A stretch of DNA of 64,000 bases, from NCBI GenBank assembly GCA_014359765.1, contig JACIYT010000002.1, positions 62,001 through 126,000 of the forward strand, in the 5' to 3' direction. This DNA is from Roseovarius sp. GTDB lineage: Bacteria; Pseudomonadota; Alphaproteobacteria; Rhodobacterales; Rhodobacteraceae. Numbering within the stretch: the first letter of the stretch is position 1; each line of letters begins with the position of its first letter. Below the pieces are notes generated by a model. It searched no databases and was not told the origin of the DNA. It saw only the letters and a program-made list of their open reading frames with translations. The translations under genes and the position numbers were made by a program. Shown piece after piece: positions 51,014 through 58,572 of this stretch.

Positions 51014-52165
51014 ATGAGCCGTGATCTGCGAGGAAAATCCGCCATTGTCGGCACCGGGCACGCGGGCTTTGGCGAGGCGCATGGGCTGACGGCCTATGAC
51101 ATCATGGCGCAGGCCGCGCAGGCCGCGCTGGCGGATGCCGGGCTGAAACTCGGCGATGTGGACGGGCTGTTCTGCACCATGATGGAGGACAGCATGCCCG
51201 CGCTGATGGCCGCGGAATATCTCGGCATCACGCCGCGGTTCATTGACGGCACCATGACCGGCGGTTCGTCTTTCGTGAACTACCTGACCTCCGCCACCCT
51301 GGCGCTGGAGGCGGGGCTGTGCGATGTCGCGCTGATCGTCTATGGCTCCAACCAGCGCACCGCCTCGGGCAAGCTGGTGACGGCCTCGCGCCCGCCGGCC
51401 TATGAGGCCCCCTACAACCCGCGCTATCCGATTTCCGCCTATGCGATGGCGGCGGCGCGGCACATGCATGTTTATGGCACCACGCGCGAACAGCTTGCCG
51501 ATGTGGCGGTGGCGGCGCGCGCCTGGGCGCAGCACAATCCCGAAGCCTTCGAGCGCGGCCCGCTGAGCCGGGAGGATGTGATGGGTGCGCGCATGGTGAA
51601 CGACCCGCTGAGCGTGCGCGACTGCTGCCTGGTGACCGATGGCGGCGGCGCCATCGTGATGGTCCGCGCCGAGCGCGCGCGCGACTTTCCCAAGGCGCCG
51701 GTCTATGTGCTGGGCAGCGCGGCCGAAAGCTCGCACCGGCAGATTTCGCAGATGAAGGATTTCACCGTGACGGCGGCGCGCGAGTCGGGCCGGCGCGCCC
51801 TTGCCGCGGCCGGTGTCGCTGCCGCCGATATCCAGGTGGTCGAGCTTTACGATGCCTTCACCATCAACACGATCCTGTTTCTGGAGGATCTCGGTTTCTG
51901 CGCCAAGGGCGAGGGCGGCGCCTTTGTCGAGGGTGGGCGCATCGCGCCGGGCGGCGCCCTGCCGGTGAATACCAATGGCGGCGGCCTGTCCTGCGTGCAT
52001 CCGGGCATGTATGGCATCTTTACCGTCATCGAGGCGGCGCGCCAGATCCGCGGCGATGCGCCCGGCATCCAGCTGAAGAACGTGGACCTCGCGCTTGCCC
52101 ATGGCAATGGCGGTGTGTTGTCCAGCCAGGTCACCGCGATCCTCGGATCGCAGGCCACCGTCTGA
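51014..52165 (+). CDS. Thiolase-fold protein lacking the nucleophile Cys, Ltp2-like retro-aldolase candidate
   Basis: A 383-residue thiolase-fold protein. Where SCP2 thiolases have NNNCSTGSS this reads IDGTMTGGSSFVN, with Met81 in place of the nucleophilic Cys. The HDCF motif is replaced by VELYDAFTINT (Tyr279), and the C-terminal GHPLGATG by SCVHPGMYGIF. Tyr in place of Cys is what is known of the steroid aldolase Ltp2, which works with a DUF35 partner to split a 3-hydroxyacyl-CoA into a ketone or aldehyde plus acyl-CoA. The DUF35 gene is immediately upstream. A retro-aldolase role is therefore the best inference; a non-decarboxylating scaffold is the alternative. Confidence 0.8.
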   Translation: MSRDLRGKSAIVGTGHAGFGEAHGLTAYDIMAQAAQAALADAGLKLGDVDGLFCTMMEDSMPALMAAEYLGITPRFIDGTMTGGSSFVNYLTSATLALEAGLCDVALIVYGSNQRTASGKLVTASRPPAYEAPYNPRYPISAYAMAAARHMHVYGTTREQLADVAVAARAWAQHNPEAFERGPLSREDVMGARMVNDPLSVRDCCLVTDGGGAIVMVRAERARDFPKAPVYVLGSAAESSHRQISQMKDFTVTAARESGRRALAAAGVAAADIQVVELYDAFTINTILFLEDLGFCAKGEGGAFVEGGRIAPGGALPVNTNGGGLSCVHPGMYGIFTVIEAARQIRGDAPGIQLKNVDLALAHGNGGVLSSQVTAILGSQATV

Positions 52166-52188
52166 GGGCGATCAGGGGAGGAAAGATC

Positions 52189-53046
52189 ATGCCACTGGAT
52201 TTCGACGCATTGTCCAACTGGGAATTCGAGGAGATCACGCAGACGCTGACCGAGCGCGACACGATCCTCTACGCGCTCGGCCTCGGCTTTGGCGCGGATC
52301 CCACCGACCGGCGGGAGCTGGCCTTCGTTTACGAGGACGGCCTCAGGGCGGTGCCCTCGATGGCGGTCACCATGGGCTATCCCGGCTTCTGGCTGCGCGA
52401 TCCCCGGACCGGGGTCAACTGGCAGAAGGTGCTGCATGGCGAGCAATGGCTCGATATCTACCGGCCGCTGCCGGTCAAGGGCAGGATCATCGGCCGCACC
52501 CGGATCGACTTCATCTCCGACAAGGGCGCGGGCAAGGGCGCGGTCATCTATCAGAGCCGCGACATCATCGACGCCGACAGCGGCGAGAAACTGGCGCGGG
52601 TCGCGATGTCGGCCTTCTGCCGGGGCGATGGCGGGTTCGGCGGCGAGAACCGGCCCGGCCCGGCGCCCGCCGCGCTGCCCGAGCGCGCGCCCGATCACGT
52701 CTGTGATATCGCCACCCTGCCGCAGCAGGCGCTCATCTATCGGCTCAGCGGCGATTACAACCCGCTTCATGCCGATCCCGATGTGGCCCGTTCGGTGGGC
52801 TTCGAGCGTCCGATCCTGCACGGCCTCGCGACCTACGGGCTGGCGGCGCGCGCGATCCTCCAGAGCCTGCTGGACTACGACGCGGCCCGTCTCGTCGGGC
52901 TGGACGTGCGGTTCTCGGCGCCGGTCTATCCCGGCGAAACCGTGCGCTTCGAGATCTGGGACGAGGACGGCGAGGCGCGGTTTCGCGCGCTGATCCCGGC
53001 CCGGGACGCGGTGGTTCTGAACAACGGCGCCGCGCGCTTCGCGTGA
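52189..53046 (+). CDS. (R)-specific enoyl-CoA hydratase, MaoC/hydratase-2 type, double hotdog
   Basis: A 285-residue protein consisting of two hotdog folds, as in eukaryotic MFE2 hydratase 2. The C-terminal half holds the hydratase 2 signature YRLSGDYNPLHADPDVAR followed by GFERPILHGLATYG; the Asp and His are the catalytic dyad. It hydrates a trans-2-enoyl-CoA to the (R)-3-hydroxyacyl-CoA. The ATG is preceded by GGGGAGGAAAG. It is between the Ltp2-like gene and the racemase in one plus operon. Confidence 0.9.
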   Translation: MPLDFDALSNWEFEEITQTLTERDTILYALGLGFGADPTDRRELAFVYEDGLRAVPSMAVTMGYPGFWLRDPRTGVNWQKVLHGEQWLDIYRPLPVKGRIIGRTRIDFISDKGAGKGAVIYQSRDIIDADSGEKLARVAMSAFCRGDGGFGGENRPGPAPAALPERAPDHVCDIATLPQQALIYRLSGDYNPLHADPDVARSVGFERPILHGLATYGLAARAILQSLLDYDAARLVGLDVRFSAPVYPGETVRFEIWDEDGEARFRALIPARDAVVLNNGAARFA

Positions 53047-53068
53047 GGCGGGAGAGGAGACGAGAAAG

Positions 53069-54190
53069 ATGGCCCAGCCCCTCAAGGACATCCTCGTGCT
53101 GGATTTCAGCACGCTTCTGCCCGGCCCGATGGCCACGCTCATGCTGTCGCAGGCCGGCGCCGAGGTGATCAAGTTCGAGCGCCCCGGAACCGGCGAGGAT
53201 GCCCGCCTCACCGAGCCCGGCTTTGACGGCGAGAGCATCGGCTTTGCCGTGCTGAACCATGGCAAGCAATCCGTGGCGCTCGACCTGAAGTCGCCACAGG
53301 CGATGCAGGTCCTGCGCCCGCTGATCGAGAAGGCCGACGTTCTGGTGGAACAGTTCCGCCCCGGGGTCATGGACCGGCTCGGCCTGGGATACGAGGCGCT
53401 GCGCGCGATCAATCCGGGGCTCATCTACTGTTCGATCACGGGCTATGGTCAGGACGGGCCCAAGGCCGCCGTCGCCGGGCATGACCTGAATTATGTCGGC
53501 GATGCGGGGATCCTCTCGCTGAGCCGCGGACCGGATGCGAACCCGACGATGCCCTTCGGCCTCATTGCCGATATCGGCGGCGGCACCTATCCCGCGGTGG
53601 TCAACATCCTGCTCGCGCTGATGGCGCGCCAGCAGAGCGGCGAGGGCACGCATCTCGATATCGCGATGGCCGAGGGGGCCTTTGCCTTCGCCTACTGGGC
53701 CCATGCCGAGGGCGTGATCGCCGGGCAGGAGATCGCCAACGCGGACAGCCGCCTGACCGGCCGTCTGGCGCGCTACCGTCTCTACACCGCCGCCGATGGG
53801 CGGCAGATCGCGGTCGGCGCGCTCGAGGAGAAATTCTGGCAGGCCTTCTGCGACGTGATCGGTCAGCCCGCCGGGCTGCGCGATGACTGGCGCGACCCGG
53901 AGCCCTGCATCGCCGAGGTCGCGCGCCGCCTGGCGAGCCAGCCCTCGACCCACTGGGAGCCCCTGCTGGCCGCGGCGGATTGCTGTTGCAGCGTGGTGCG
54001 AACCCCCGCCGAGGCGGCAAGGGATCCGCATTTCGCGGCGCGGGGTGTCTTCGATCGCAAGATCGACATCGCGGGCCGGATCGCCCCGGCGCTGCCATTG
54101 CCGATCGCGCCGCAATTCCGCCCCCCGCAGACCGAGGTCGGCCGGGCCGCGAAACTGGGCGCGGACAATCGCCGATACGGCGCGCAATAG
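53069..54190 (+). CDS. Alpha-methylacyl-CoA racemase (CaiB family)
   Basis: A 373-residue family III protein with the racemase active-site set: His138 in AGHDLNYVG, Asp168 in GLIADIGGG and Glu253 in VGALEEKFW. In the mycobacterial racemase MCR the residues are His126, Asp156 and Glu241, so all three are offset by exactly 12. It epimerises the 2-methyl carbon of (R)- and (S)-2-methylacyl-CoA so that stereospecific dehydrogenases can act. That implies a 2-methyl-branched substrate. It is the last gene of the operon that begins with the DUF35 gene. Confidence 0.88.
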   Translation: MAQPLKDILVLDFSTLLPGPMATLMLSQAGAEVIKFERPGTGEDARLTEPGFDGESIGFAVLNHGKQSVALDLKSPQAMQVLRPLIEKADVLVEQFRPGVMDRLGLGYEALRAINPGLIYCSITGYGQDGPKAAVAGHDLNYVGDAGILSLSRGPDANPTMPFGLIADIGGGTYPAVVNILLALMARQQSGEGTHLDIAMAEGAFAFAYWAHAEGVIAGQEIANADSRLTGRLARYRLYTAADGRQIAVGALEEKFWQAFCDVIGQPAGLRDDWRDPEPCIAEVARRLASQPSTHWEPLLAAADCCCSVVRTPAEAARDPHFAARGVFDRKIDIAGRIAPALPLPIAPQFRPPQTEVGRAAKLGADNRRYGAQ

Positions 54191-54211
54191 CCGGCAGGCG
54201 GGTGAATCCGG

Positions 54212-54254
54212 TTGACGGGCCGACTGCGCCCAAGTATTCTAACAAGTGTTAGAA
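54212..54254 (+). promoter_or_regulatory. Promoter with perfect island palindrome, site 3
   Basis: TTGACG (54212-54217) and TATTCT (54235-54240) are separated by 17 bases. The perfect palindrome TTCTAACA-AG-TGTTAGAA (54237-54254) overlaps the -10 and the expected start point. A protein bound there would block transcription of the six-gene operon downstream. Confidence 0.85.
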
Positions 54255-54260
54255 ATGGTC

Positions 54261-54290
54261 ATGGAGGGCCAGATCATGGAGGGCCAGATG
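54261..54290 (+). repeat. Tandem 15-bp duplication carrying ribosome-binding site and ATG
   Basis: ATGGAGGGCCAGATC is followed by ATGGAGGGCCAGATG. Each copy carries a GGAGGG ribosome-binding site just before the next ATG, so it creates alternative starts for the transglutaminase-like gene (54276 and 54288). Confidence 0.8.
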
Positions 54291-55007
54291 CCAGAGGCAC
54301 GCCATATCCTGCCGAAGGAGGCCGAGCGATTCGTGATGCCTTCGCGTTTCGTTGACAGCGACAGCCCCGAAGTGCAGGAATTCGCCGCCGCAGCATTGCG
54401 CGACCTGCCGCCCGGCGCCTCCAGCCGCGACAAGGCGATCCGCCTGTTCGACGCGGTGCGCGACGGTATCCGCTACGATCCCTACTGCTTTGCCCTCGAC
54501 GAGGACTCCTACCGCGCGAGTCGCATCGCCGGACAGGAGGCGGCGTTCTGCGTTCCCAAGGCGATCCTGCTGGCGGCCTGCCTGCGGGCGGCGGGCATTC
54601 CCGCCGCGCTCGGCTTTGCCGATGTGCGCAACCACCTCAATACCCCCAAGCTCCAGGAGCTGATGGGCACGGACCTGTTCATCTATCACGGCTATGTGCA
54701 GCTGTGGCTGGACGGTGCGCCCTTCAAGGTCACCCCCGCCTTCAACATCGAGCTGTGCGAACGCTTCGGGGTCAAGCCGCTGGTCTTCGACGGCCATCAC
54801 GACGCGCTGTTCCACGAATACGACGAGAAGAACCACCGCCACATGGAATATGTGAATGACCGGGGTCTTTTTTTCGATGCGCCGATGGACGCGTTCCTCA
54901 AGGCCTTCAGCGAGACCTACCCGGCGCTGCGGGAGTTCAACCGCAAGCGCATCGCCGGCGAGATCGCCGTCAACGATGCCGGGTTTGCGAAGGATCCCGC
55001 CTCATGA
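54288..55007 (+). CDS. Transglutaminase-like cysteine protein in the catabolic operon
   Basis: A 239-residue protein of the transglutaminase-like fold. The catalytic Cys is in GQEAAFCVPKAILLAACLRA, followed by GIPAALGFADVRNHL, and the His in YHGYVQLWLDGAPF. The third position, usually Asp, reads KVTPAFN. No signal peptide is present, so it should be cytosolic, where it could act on an acyl-CoA or a peptide bond. I chose the ATG at 54288 because operator site 3 and the predicted start point end at 54254, and the GGAGGG site sits just before it; 54276 is an alternative. It leads the second plus operon and overlaps the MaoC gene by 4 bp. Function in the pathway is unknown. Confidence 0.82.
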   Translation: MPEARHILPKEAERFVMPSRFVDSDSPEVQEFAAAALRDLPPGASSRDKAIRLFDAVRDGIRYDPYCFALDEDSYRASRIAGQEAAFCVPKAILLAACLRAAGIPAALGFADVRNHLNTPKLQELMGTDLFIYHGYVQLWLDGAPFKVTPAFNIELCERFGVKPLVFDGHHDALFHEYDEKNHRHMEYVNDRGLFFDAPMDAFLKAFSETYPALREFNRKRIAGEIAVNDAGFAKDPAS

Positions 55008-55453
55008 AGTATCTCGAGGATTTTCAGCCGGGCGAGGTCTTTCGCTTTCACACCGCCCCGATCAGCGCCGAATCGATCAAGGCGTTTGCCCGGGAATGGG
55101 ATCCGCAGCGGCTCCATACCGACGAGGAATATGCGACGGCCATCCATGGCAGCCTGATCGCCTCGGGCTTTCAGACCATCCTCGAGGTGTTCCGGCCGAT
55201 CATGTCCGAATTCATGGTCAATCTCGCGAATATCGGCGGCATGGGCCTCGACAACCTGCGCTGGCTCAAGCCCGTCCGCCCCGACGAGGCACTGAGTGTC
55301 GAGATCACGATCAATTCGATCACCCCCTCGAAGAGCAAGCCCGACAGGGGCGTGCTCCACTATACGCTGCGCGCGATGAACCCCGAGGGCGAGGTCGTCT
55401 TCACGACCGACACGCCCGTGATGATGAAGAGAAGACCCGATGACAACGACTGA
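55004..55453 (+). CDS. MaoC-like hotdog dehydratase/hydratase
   Basis: A 149-residue single hotdog protein. DFQPGEVFRFHTAPISAESI opens the domain; FAREWDPQRLHTDEEYA corresponds to the MaoC hydratase region but with Asp-Pro-Gln-Arg-Leu-His rather than the full G-D-x-N-P-x-H. IHGSLIASGF follows. It may be a 2-enoyl-CoA hydratase or a thioesterase-like relative. It overlaps the transglutaminase-like gene (ATGA) and the next dehydrogenase by 14 bp, so it is tightly coupled to both. Confidence 0.85.
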   Translation: MKYLEDFQPGEVFRFHTAPISAESIKAFAREWDPQRLHTDEEYATAIHGSLIASGFQTILEVFRPIMSEFMVNLANIGGMGLDNLRWLKPVRPDEALSVEITINSITPSKSKPDRGVLHYTLRAMNPEGEVVFTTDTPVMMKRRPDDND

Positions 55454-56564
55454 CATGGATACAAGCGATCAGAATGATCTTCGCCTGCTGCGCGAAAGCG
55501 TCCGGACGCTCTTTGAGCGGGCCGGCGGGAGCGGGCGGGCGCGCAAGCTGCGCGATGCCGGCGGCGGCTGGGATCCCGAGATGGTGCGCGAACTGGCCGG
55601 CGCCGGCGTGTTCGGCGTGGCGGTGCCCGAGGATCTGGGCGGGCTGGGCATGGGGCTCGGCGCGGGTGGGGTGATCGCCGAGGAGGCCGGGCGCGTACTC
55701 GCGCCGGAGCCGGTCAACCTCACGATCGGGCTGAGCCTCGGGCTTCTGCGGCGGCTCTGTCCGGAACATCCCAGGCTCGCCGAGCTGATCGAGGGCGAGA
55801 CGGTGCTGGCGGTGGCCTGGCAGGAGCGGGGGGCCAATGGCGGACCCGGTGAGGCGACCTGCGGCTATGCCGATGGCAGGCTCGACGGGCGCAAGGCTTG
55901 GGTCGCGGGCGCGGCCGGGGCGCAGGGTTTTCTGGTCGTGGCCAATGGCGAGAGCGGTCCCGTGCTGGCGCTGGCCGAGGCCGGAGCGGACGGGCTGGCG
56001 ATCGAGAACCGCAGGCAGGCCGACGGCAGCGCGCTCGGCGAGCTGTCCTTCGCGAAGACCCCGGCCGAACAGCTGGCCGCCGGTCCACAGGTGGGCGATG
56101 CGCTGGCCGAGGCGGTGAGCGACACCACCGCGCTGGTCGCCGCCGAGCTCGTGGGCCTGAGCGGGCGCGCCCTGGAGATCACGCTGGACTATATCCGCAC
56201 GCGCGAGCAGTTCGACAAGCCGATCGGCGCGTTTCAGGTGCTCCAGCACCGCGCCGTCGATCTGCATGTGATGTGCGAGGTCGCCCAGGCCGGTGTGCGC
56301 GATGCGCTGGCACGGATGGAGGGCACGACCGATGCCCGCCTCCGCGCCCGGCAGGCCAGCCGCGCCAAGGCGCGGGCGGTGACCGCCGCGAAGCGGATCA
56401 CGCGCGAGGCCATCCAGATGCACGGGGCGGTCGGCTATACCGACGAATACGAGGTCGGGCTCTACCTGAACCGGGCGCTGGTGCTGTCGGCCTGGCTGGG
56501 TGACGACGCCTGGCACCGGCGGCTCTGGCTCGAGGCGCGCGAAGAGGAGGGAGCCGCACAATGA
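55440..56564 (+). CDS. Acyl-CoA dehydrogenase subunit, probably non-catalytic partner
   Basis: A 374-residue acyl-CoA dehydrogenase homologue. The FAD-binding C-terminal domain is recognisable (YIRTREQFDKPIGAFQVLQH and QMHGAVGYTDEYEVGLYL). The middle beta-domain is degenerate and lacks the usual (S/T)EP.AGSD motif. No Glu is found at either of the two known catalytic positions: the region reads TALVAAELVGLSG, and the C-terminus has no YEGT-like motif. It is followed by a second dehydrogenase that does carry the motifs. This pair resembles the alpha2beta2 dehydrogenases of steroid degradation, in which only one chain is catalytic. It overlaps the next gene by 4 bp. Confidence 0.85.
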   Translation: MTTTDMDTSDQNDLRLLRESVRTLFERAGGSGRARKLRDAGGGWDPEMVRELAGAGVFGVAVPEDLGGLGMGLGAGGVIAEEAGRVLAPEPVNLTIGLSLGLLRRLCPEHPRLAELIEGETVLAVAWQERGANGGPGEATCGYADGRLDGRKAWVAGAAGAQGFLVVANGESGPVLALAEAGADGLAIENRRQADGSALGELSFAKTPAEQLAAGPQVGDALAEAVSDTTALVAAELVGLSGRALEITLDYIRTREQFDKPIGAFQVLQHRAVDLHVMCEVAQAGVRDALARMEGTTDARLRARQASRAKARAVTAAKRITREAIQMHGAVGYTDEYEVGLYLNRALVLSAWLGDDAWHRRLWLEAREEEGAAQ

Positions 56565-57712
56565 CCGACTGGAACGCCATGAGCGATGCCGAATTCCGCA
56601 AGGAAGTGCGCGCATTCTTCGAGACGGAATATCCCGAAGAGCTGCGCAACCTGTCGCATCGCCCGAAATTCGCCGAGATTGCCCATTGGCACCGCAAGCT
56701 GCACGCAAAGGGCTGGGTCGCGCCGGCCTGGCCCACCGAATATGGCGGGATGGGGCTGAACGCGGCCAAGCTGCTGATCTTCTACGAGGAACAGCAACGC
56801 TGGGGCGTCAATCGCGGGCGCGACATGGGCGTGCAGATGGTCGGACCGCTGATCATCAAGTTCGGCACCCAGAAACAGAAGGATTACTGGCTGCCGCGCA
56901 TCCTCAGCTGCGAGCATATCTGGTGTCAGGGCTATTCGGAACCCGGCGCCGGATCGGATCTGGCCAACCTGCGCACCCGCGCCGATATCGACGGCGACGA
57001 TTTCGTGATCAACGGGCAGAAGATCTGGACCACGATGGCGCATGACGCCACCCATATCTTCATGCTGGTGCGCACCGATCCGAACGCGCCGAAAAAGCAG
57101 CAGGGCATCAGCTTTGTTCTGGCGCCGATGGATCAGCCCGGAATCGAGGTGCGCACGATCACGACCCTCTCGGGCGAGACCGAGTTCTGCGAGGTGTTCT
57201 TCGACGATGCCCGCACCCCGCGCGAGAACCTCGTGGGCGAGCTCAACAAGGGCTGGACGATGGCCAAGGCGCTGCTGAGCTTCGAGCGCATCTTCATCGG
57301 CGCGCCCAACCTCGCGCAGAACGCGCTCGGCCAGCTCGAGAGCTTTGCCCGTGGGCGCGGCGCCTTCGACGATCCGGTGTTCCGCGACCGCTTTGCGCAG
57401 GCGGCGCTCGATGTCGAGGATCACGCGGCGCTTTACGCGCGCTTCGCCGATCAGCTCAAGCGCGGCGAAACCCTCGGCGCCGATGTCTCGATGCTCAAGA
57501 TCTGGGTCACCGAGTGCTTTCAGCGGATCACCGAACTGATGATCGAGGCCGCCGGCCCCGATGGCGGCACGATCGGCCCGCTGCAGGTCGGCAATGTCGG
57601 CGTGGATGTGCTGTCGAGCTTCTACAAGGCGCGTCCCACCACGATCTACGGTGGATCGAACGAGATCCAGCGCAACATCCTGTCCAAGGCCGTTCTCGGA
57701 CTGCCTGGCTGA
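56561..57712 (+). CDS. Acyl-CoA dehydrogenase subunit, catalytic partner
   Basis: A 383-residue acyl-CoA dehydrogenase. It has the substrate-side motif CQGYSEPGAGSDLANLRTRA, the FAD/CoA region IWTTMAHDATHIFMLVRT, and the C-terminal RPTTIYGGSNEIQRNIL. The likely catalytic Glu is in LLSFERIFIGAPN, the position used by isovaleryl-type enzymes. The start overlaps the upstream, apparently non-catalytic homologue by 4 bp, so a heteromeric enzyme is likely. It would introduce the 2,3-double bond in a bulky acyl-CoA. Confidence 0.9.
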   Translation: MTDWNAMSDAEFRKEVRAFFETEYPEELRNLSHRPKFAEIAHWHRKLHAKGWVAPAWPTEYGGMGLNAAKLLIFYEEQQRWGVNRGRDMGVQMVGPLIIKFGTQKQKDYWLPRILSCEHIWCQGYSEPGAGSDLANLRTRADIDGDDFVINGQKIWTTMAHDATHIFMLVRTDPNAPKKQQGISFVLAPMDQPGIEVRTITTLSGETEFCEVFFDDARTPRENLVGELNKGWTMAKALLSFERIFIGAPNLAQNALGQLESFARGRGAFDDPVFRDRFAQAALDVEDHAALYARFADQLKRGETLGADVSMLKIWVTECFQRITELMIEAAGPDGGTIGPLQVGNVGVDVLSSFYKARPTTIYGGSNEIQRNILSKAVLGLPG

Positions 57713-57742
57713 ACCAGCATCATCTTCAAGGGAGGAACCCAG

Positions 57743-58552
57743 ATGTCAGACCGTTATGCAAAATACAACAAGCTGAAATTCGACTATCCGGCCGATCGCG
57801 TCCTGCGCATCACCTTCGACCGCCCCGAGACCTTCAACTCGGTCGATGCCGAAACGCACACGCAGATGACGGATATGTGGATCGACATCGACCGCGACCC
57901 CGATATCAACGCGGTGATCGTGACCGGTGCAGGCAAGGCATTCTCGGCCGGCGGCGATTTCAGCCTGATCGAAAGCATGATGGGCAATTCCTACGAGATC
58001 ATGAAGACCTGGAAAGAGGCCAAGGATCTCGTTTACAACATCATCAACTGCAACAAGCCGATCATTTCCGCGATCAACGGGCCGGCGGCGGGTGCGGGCC
58101 TCGTGGTGGCGATCCTCGCCGACATCTCGATCGCCGGCAAGCGGGCCAAGATCGTCGATGGCCACCCGCGCCTCGGCGTTGCCGCGGGCGATGTCGCGGC
58201 GATCATCTGGCCGTTGCTGACCTCGATGGCCAAGGCGAAATACTACCTGATGACCTGCAAGCCCGTCTCGGGCGAGGAGGCAGAGCGCATCGGCCTCGTG
58301 TCGATGTGCGTCGAGGATGACGAATTGCAGCAGATCGCGCTCGACACCGCGGTGGAACTGGCCAATGCGTCGCAAAGCGCGGTCCGCTGGACGAAGTATT
58401 CGCTCAACAACTGGCTGCGCCAGGCGGGGCCGATCTTCGACGCCTCCACCGCGCTCGAGATGCTCGGCTTCATGGGCGAGGACGTGAAGGAGGGTGTGCT
58501 CTCGCACCGCGAGAAGCGCGCGCCGAACTTCCGCAAGGACTGCCCGCTCTGA
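57743..58552 (+). CDS. Crotonase-fold protein lacking both classical catalytic glutamates
   Basis: A 269-residue crotonase. The oxyanion-hole segments are [17 protein letters not shown] and [20 protein letters not shown]. In enoyl-CoA hydratase the two catalytic Glu lie in GGGCELAM and GxPExxLG; here the aligned regions read GAGLVVAI and [12 protein letters not shown], so both are absent and an Asp occurs in AAGD. It is therefore probably an isomerase, hydrolase or ring-opening enzyme rather than a standard hydratase. It is 30 bp downstream of the dehydrogenase pair with a GGGAGGAA ribosome-binding site. Confidence 0.88.
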   Translation: MSDRYAKYNKLKFDYPADRVLRITFDRPETFNSVDAETHTQMTDMWIDIDRDPDINAVIVTGAGKAFSAGGDFSLIESMMGNSYEIMKTWKEAKDLVYNIINCNKPIISAINGPAAGAGLVVAILADISIAGKRAKIVDGHPRLGVAAGDVAAIIWPLLTSMAKAKYYLMTCKPVSGEEAERIGLVSMCVEDDELQQIALDTAVELANASQSAVRWTKYSLNNWLRQAGPIFDASTALEMLGFMGEDVKEGVLSHREKRAPNFRKDCPL

Positions 58553-58572
58553 TCCGACCAAGGCCGGGAGAC

